Shown piece after piece: positions 14,895 to 17,124 of a stretch of 17,124 nucleotides of DNA. This stretch comes from Pseudomonadota bacterium (GTDB taxonomy: Bacteria; Pseudomonadota; Alphaproteobacteria; Sphingomonadales; Sphingomonadaceae). A model generated the notes under the pieces. The model saw nothing but the letters and a program-made list of their open reading frames with translations, was not told the DNA's origin and did not search any database. The translations under genes were made by a program, and so were the position numbers. Every line of letters starts with the position of its first letter. Position 1 is the first letter of the stretch. The stretch spans positions 1 to 17,124 of the forward strand of contig JAFABD010000107.1 in the NCBI GenBank assembly GCA_023426225.1. Direction: 5' to 3'.

Positions 14895-15062
14895 TCAGTC
14901 CAGCTTTTTCAGGAGGTCGAGAAGATCGTCCGGGACGCTTTCGCCCAGCGTCTCGTCATAGGCGCGGCGCAACGCGGCGCCGACATCGCGACCGGGCTTG
15001 CCGGCATCCGTTCCGCGCTTGGTTTTCGGCGGCTGCTTCGTCTGGTCTTTTGCGGAACGCAC
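14895..15062 (-). CDS. nepR: Anti-sigma factor NepR
   Basis: NepR binds and inhibits EcfG until phosphorylated PhyR takes it away. The 55-aa product has a disordered basic N-terminus (1-24) and the conserved helical core VGAALRRAYDETLGE (27-41) and VPDDLLDLLKKLD (43-55), the two helices that grip sigma-4 or PhyR. The GTG at 15062 is chosen because AGGGGGGA ends 4 nt upstream; a TTG one codon earlier is too close, and the in-frame ATG at 15146 (83 aa) has no Shine-Dalgarno. The kinase-like gene follows after 11 bp. An EcfG-type promoter lies about 140 bp upstream, giving negative feedback. Confidence 0.9.
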   Translation of the reverse strand: MRSAKDQTKQPPKTKRGTDAGKPGRDVGAALRRAYDETLGESVPDDLLDLLKKLD

Positions 15063-15203
15063 CAATTCCCCCCTGAGCACCCGGCGACCCCGAGCCTCGG
15101 ATAATGAACGACGGTTTCCGGACGTCGGGCGTCCGATTAGCGCCATGACGCCACAGTGCAAGCCGTTTGGCAAAGCCCTTGTGCGTCCCGACGCTGGCCA
15201 TGA

Positions 15204-15228
15204 AACCAAATAGCGCCTCGATTGTTCC
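15204..15228 (-). promoter_or_regulatory. EcfG-type promoter upstream of nepR
   Basis: On the minus strand GGAAC (15228-15224) is followed by 17 nt and GTT (15206-15204, then TC), the GSR promoter pattern. The leader to the nepR GTG would be about 135 nt and contains the inverted repeat CGGACG-N5-CGTCCG (15119-15135). The 279-bp nepR-phyR gap holds no plus-strand match to this pattern. Confidence 0.7.
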
Positions 15229-15290
15229 ACAGCCGATGCGAAATCCGGGGAGGGGCTCCTTCGGACTGCAGAATGGATTGCCAAGGAACG

Positions 15291-15316
15291 GCGTGGGGGC
15301 GCAAGATGCCCCACGC
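15291..15316 (+). promoter_or_regulatory. Stem-loop in the phyR leader
   Basis: GCGTGGGG (15291-15298) pairs perfectly with CCCCACGC (15309-15316) around a 10-nt loop, 7 nt before the phyR Shine-Dalgarno AAGGAGA (15324-15330). An upstream in-frame ATG (15306) lies in the loop. It may influence phyR translation; the role is not known. Confidence 0.4.
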
Positions 15317-15341
15317 GCCCACGAAGGAGAACGTACCGCTT

Positions 15342-16139
15342 ATGTCGCTTGGACAGCAACTTGCGCCGCATCTTCCGCTGCTCCGCCGCTATGCGCGCGC
15401 GCTGACGGGAAGCCAGGCGGAAGGCGACCGTTATGTGCGCGCCGCCCTGGAGGCGATCGTCGCCGCACCCGACCAGTTTCCCCGCGACGTCGAGCCGCGG
15501 CTGGGCCTGTATCGCACCTTTCAGGCGATCTGGCAGTCGACCAACCTCGATGCCGAGGCGCAGGGCGAGGAAGGCGTCGCCGACGCCGAATCGATCGCGC
15601 GGCGCCGGCTGGCGCGGCTGACCCCGTTGTCGCGGCAGGCGCTGCTGCTGACGACGGTGGAGGGGTTCAGCCTCGAGGATGCCGGATATCTGATCGAGAC
15701 CGATGCCGACGCGGTCGGCGATCTGGTCCGCGAGGCGGTTTCGGAGATCGAGCGCCAGACGCGCACGCGCGTGATGATCATCGAGGACGAGCCGCTGATC
15801 GCGATGGATCTGGAACAGATCGTCCGCGATCTGGGCCATGACGTGACCGGCGTGGCGGTGACGCGCGACGAGGCGGTGGCGCTGGCGATGGAGGACCGGC
15901 CGGGGCTGGTGCTCGCCGACATCCAGCTTGCCGACGACAGTTCGGGCATCGACGCGGTGAAGGACATCCTCGCGCAGTTCAGCGTGCCGGTGATCTTCAT
16001 CACCGCCTTCCCCGAACGGTTGCTGACCGGCGAGCGGCCCGAGCCGACCTTCCTCATCACCAAGCCGTTCCAGCGCGAGACGGTCAAGACGACGATCAGC
16101 CAGGCGCTGTTCTTTGACGAGGCCACCGTTCCGGCCTGA
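15342..16139 (+). CDS. phyR: General stress response regulator PhyR
   Basis: PhyR is the anti-anti-sigma response regulator of the alphaproteobacterial GSR: once phosphorylated, its sigma-like domain binds NepR and frees EcfG. The 265-aa length is typical. Residues 1-138 form the sigma-like domain (MSLGQQLAPHLPLLRRYARAL; sigma-4-like LTPLSRQALLLTTVEGFSLEDAGYLI at 93-118). Residues 143-258 form the receiver, with acidic Glu148/Asp149, phospho-acceptor Asp193 in LADIQLADDSSG, Thr221 in FITAFPERLLTG (the conserved motif of this receiver class) and Lys241 in TKPF. The ATG at 15342 matches the family start, with AAGGAGA 11 nt upstream; the in-frame ATG at 15306 is less likely. It is divergent from nepR and leads the strand carrying ecfG. 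Confidence 0.96.
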   Translation: MSLGQQLAPHLPLLRRYARALTGSQAEGDRYVRAALEAIVAAPDQFPRDVEPRLGLYRTFQAIWQSTNLDAEAQGEEGVADAESIARRRLARLTPLSRQALLLTTVEGFSLEDAGYLIETDADAVGDLVREAVSEIERQTRTRVMIIEDEPLIAMDLEQIVRDLGHDVTGVAVTRDEAVALAMEDRPGLVLADIQLADDSSGIDAVKDILAQFSVPVIFITAFPERLLTGERPEPTFLITKPFQRETVKTTISQALFFDEATVPA

Positions 16140-16209
16140 CGACGAAAAAATTCCGGCGCGGGTTCCAACGGATACGGACCCAAAACGGTGTTGGGGGGTT
16201 GATGTCGGC

Positions 16210-16347
16210 ATGGCTGACCAGAACGACCCCATTCACCTGTCGCCCAATCGGGCCCGCGCCGGATCGACGCCGCACATGGTTCGATATGTGCTGGGGTTCG
16301 GGCTGGCGCTGGTCATCATCGCCTTTGCCATCATCGTCTGGTCGTGA
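16210..16347 (+). CDS. Small single-span membrane protein between phyR and ecfG
   Basis: The 45-aa product has a polar N-terminus (1-22, MADQNDPIHLSPNRARAGSTPH) and one C-terminal membrane helix (about 25-44, VRYVLGFGLALVIIAFAIIVW) ending WS, so it is likely tail-anchored with its N-terminus in the cytoplasm. A G6 Shine-Dalgarno (16193-16198) lies 11 nt upstream of the ATG. It starts 70 bp after phyR and ends 101 bp before the preferred ecfG start. The frame is open 96 bp further upstream into the phyR 3' end, but that extension lacks a ribosome-binding site. Function unknown; co-expression with the GSR is inferred from position. Confidence 0.7.
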   Translation: MADQNDPIHLSPNRARAGSTPHMVRYVLGFGLALVIIAFAIIVWS

Positions 16348-16448
16348 CGGCGGTGACGGCGATGCAGACGGCGCTTGCCGCCGGCCCAACCCTGACCCGC
16401 GCCCCGGCCGCGACTGCGATCGCGGCACGCGCAACCGAACGGGATCGA

Positions 16449-17123
16449 ATGACCGACGACGACACCCCCGAAAATCGTGCGCCCGGCGGGGAGACGGCGC
16501 CCGAGGAACAGGATGCGCCGACGGCCGCACCGCATGTTTCGCTTTCCGACCCCGAATTCAAAAAGCAGCTCGCGCTCGTCATCCCGCATCTGCGCGCCTT
16601 TGGCCGGTCGCTGTCGGGAAGCCGCGATCTGGCCGACGACCTGGTGCAGGAGACGCTGCTGAAGGCATGGGCCGCGCGCAAGCGGTTCCAGGCCGGCACC
16701 AACATGCGCGCCTGGACCTTCATCATCCTGCGCAACCTGTATCTGAGCCAGATGCGCCGCGCGCGCTTCAAGGGCGAGTGGGACGACCTGGTCGCCGACC
16801 GGCTGCTCGCCGCGCCCGCGAGCCAGGACCGGCATGTCGAGCTTTCGGACATGCAGCGCGCGCTGCTCCACCTGCCGCAACCGCAGCGCGAGGCGCTGAT
16901 CCTGGTGGGCGCGGGCGGCTTTGCCTATGAGGAGGCCGCCGAGATCTGTCAGGTCGCGGTGGGCACGATCAAGAGCCGCGTCGCGCGCGGCCGCGTCGCG
17001 CTCGAGGCGCTGCTGAGCGAAGGGCAGTTGCCGTCGCGGCGATCGAGCCAGAAGAACCCCGACGGCAAGAGCGCGCTCGACACGATCATGGGACAGGTGG
17101 AGGAACTCAGCCGCGATCGCTGA
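16449..17123 (+). CDS. ecfG: General stress response ECF sigma factor EcfG
   Basis: The 224-aa product is an ECF sigma factor of the EcfG group, held by NepR and directing transcription from GGAAC-type promoters. Sigma-2 covers about 40-105 (DLADDLVQETLLKAWAARKRF, 60-80; MRAWTFIILRNLYLSQMRRAR, 86-106). Sigma-4 covers about 136-188 (LPQPQREALILVGAGGFAYEE and the recognition helix VAVGTIKSRVARGR). A 35-residue polar N-terminus and a C-terminal extension (190-224, SRRSSQKNPDGK..) flank the core. The ATG at 16449 has a weak GGGA upstream; a GTG at 16344 overlapping the small membrane gene stop is an alternative but adds 35 residues of Ala/Thr-rich sequence. No EcfG-type promoter is visible directly upstream. 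Confidence 0.94.
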   Translation: MTDDDTPENRAPGGETAPEEQDAPTAAPHVSLSDPEFKKQLALVIPHLRAFGRSLSGSRDLADDLVQETLLKAWAARKRFQAGTNMRAWTFIILRNLYLSQMRRARFKGEWDDLVADRLLAAPASQDRHVELSDMQRALLHLPQPQREALILVGAGGFAYEEAAEICQVAVGTIKSRVARGRVALEALLSEGQLPSRRSSQKNPDGKSALDTIMGQVEELSRDR

Positions 17124-17124
17124 T

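Noticed and set aside
13252..14961. Long plus-strand open frame opposite the PhyP-like gene
   Set aside because: The Arg/Asp/His/Gly-rich translation without motifs is the antisense shadow of the kinase gene.
15285..15309. GGAAC on the plus strand upstream of phyR as an EcfG promoter
   Set aside because: There is no GTT at 16-18 nt downstream (the position reads ATG/TGC), and the site overlaps the leader hairpin.
16344..16448. GTG start for ecfG overlapping the small membrane gene stop
   Set aside because: It would add 35 Ala/Thr-rich residues not expected in EcfG proteins and has no Shine-Dalgarno; the ATG at 16449 is preferred, though not proven.

Overview
The window is high-GC (roughly 70%) DNA that looks chromosomal and comes from an alphaproteobacterium, most likely a sphingomonad (Sphingomonas or a close relative). 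The evidence is the gene order argS - SPOR protein - nagZ - scpA - scpB - tatA - tatB - tatC, followed by a PhyR/NepR/EcfG general stress response (GSR) locus. The GSR is restricted to Alphaproteobacteria, and the protein sequences read like sphingomonad members of their families. No IS element, CRISPR array, tRNA or rRNA was seen.

Region 1 (1-2114): the 3' part of a SPOR-domain cell-envelope protein, then dgt (dNTP triphosphohydrolase) overlapping it by 4 bp, closed by a two-way hairpin terminator.

Region 2 (2156-5945) looks like accessory DNA placed between dgt and argS. It holds a 91-aa exported protein on the minus strand, a DUF1800/DUF1501 gene pair (the DUF1501 protein has a twin-arginine signal), and a distinctly AT-richer gene for a zinc-ribbon/TM2 membrane protein. 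That last gene has its own promoter-like sequence and a long leader stem-loop reaching its Shine-Dalgarno.

Region 3 (6050-12749) is a tightly packed housekeeping block: arginyl-tRNA synthetase, a SPOR protein, the peptidoglycan-recycling enzyme NagZ, the condensin partners ScpA and ScpB, and the complete TatABC translocase. It closes with a hairpin shared with a convergent gene.

Region 4 (12761-17123) holds a 44-aa entericidin-type lipoprotein gene on the minus strand and then the GSR locus. On the minus strand lie nepR (anti-sigma factor) and a HisKA_2 sensor kinase whose ATP-binding motifs are degenerate, which fits a PhyP-type phosphatase. Divergently on the plus strand lie phyR, a 45-aa membrane protein and ecfG. 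Two minus-strand matches to the EcfG promoter pattern (GGAAC-N17-GTT) are visible. One lies upstream of nepR. The other lies in the 419-bp gap between the kinase gene and the entericidin gene.

The most interesting signal is that second promoter. It would drive a non-coding RNA of about 115 nt made of two stem-loops with long cytosine-rich loops, ending in a GC-rich stem and U5. This layout resembles the C-rich-loop GSR small RNA GsrN of Caulobacter, and it sits inside the GSR locus itself. All calls come from reading the sequence; no database search was possible.
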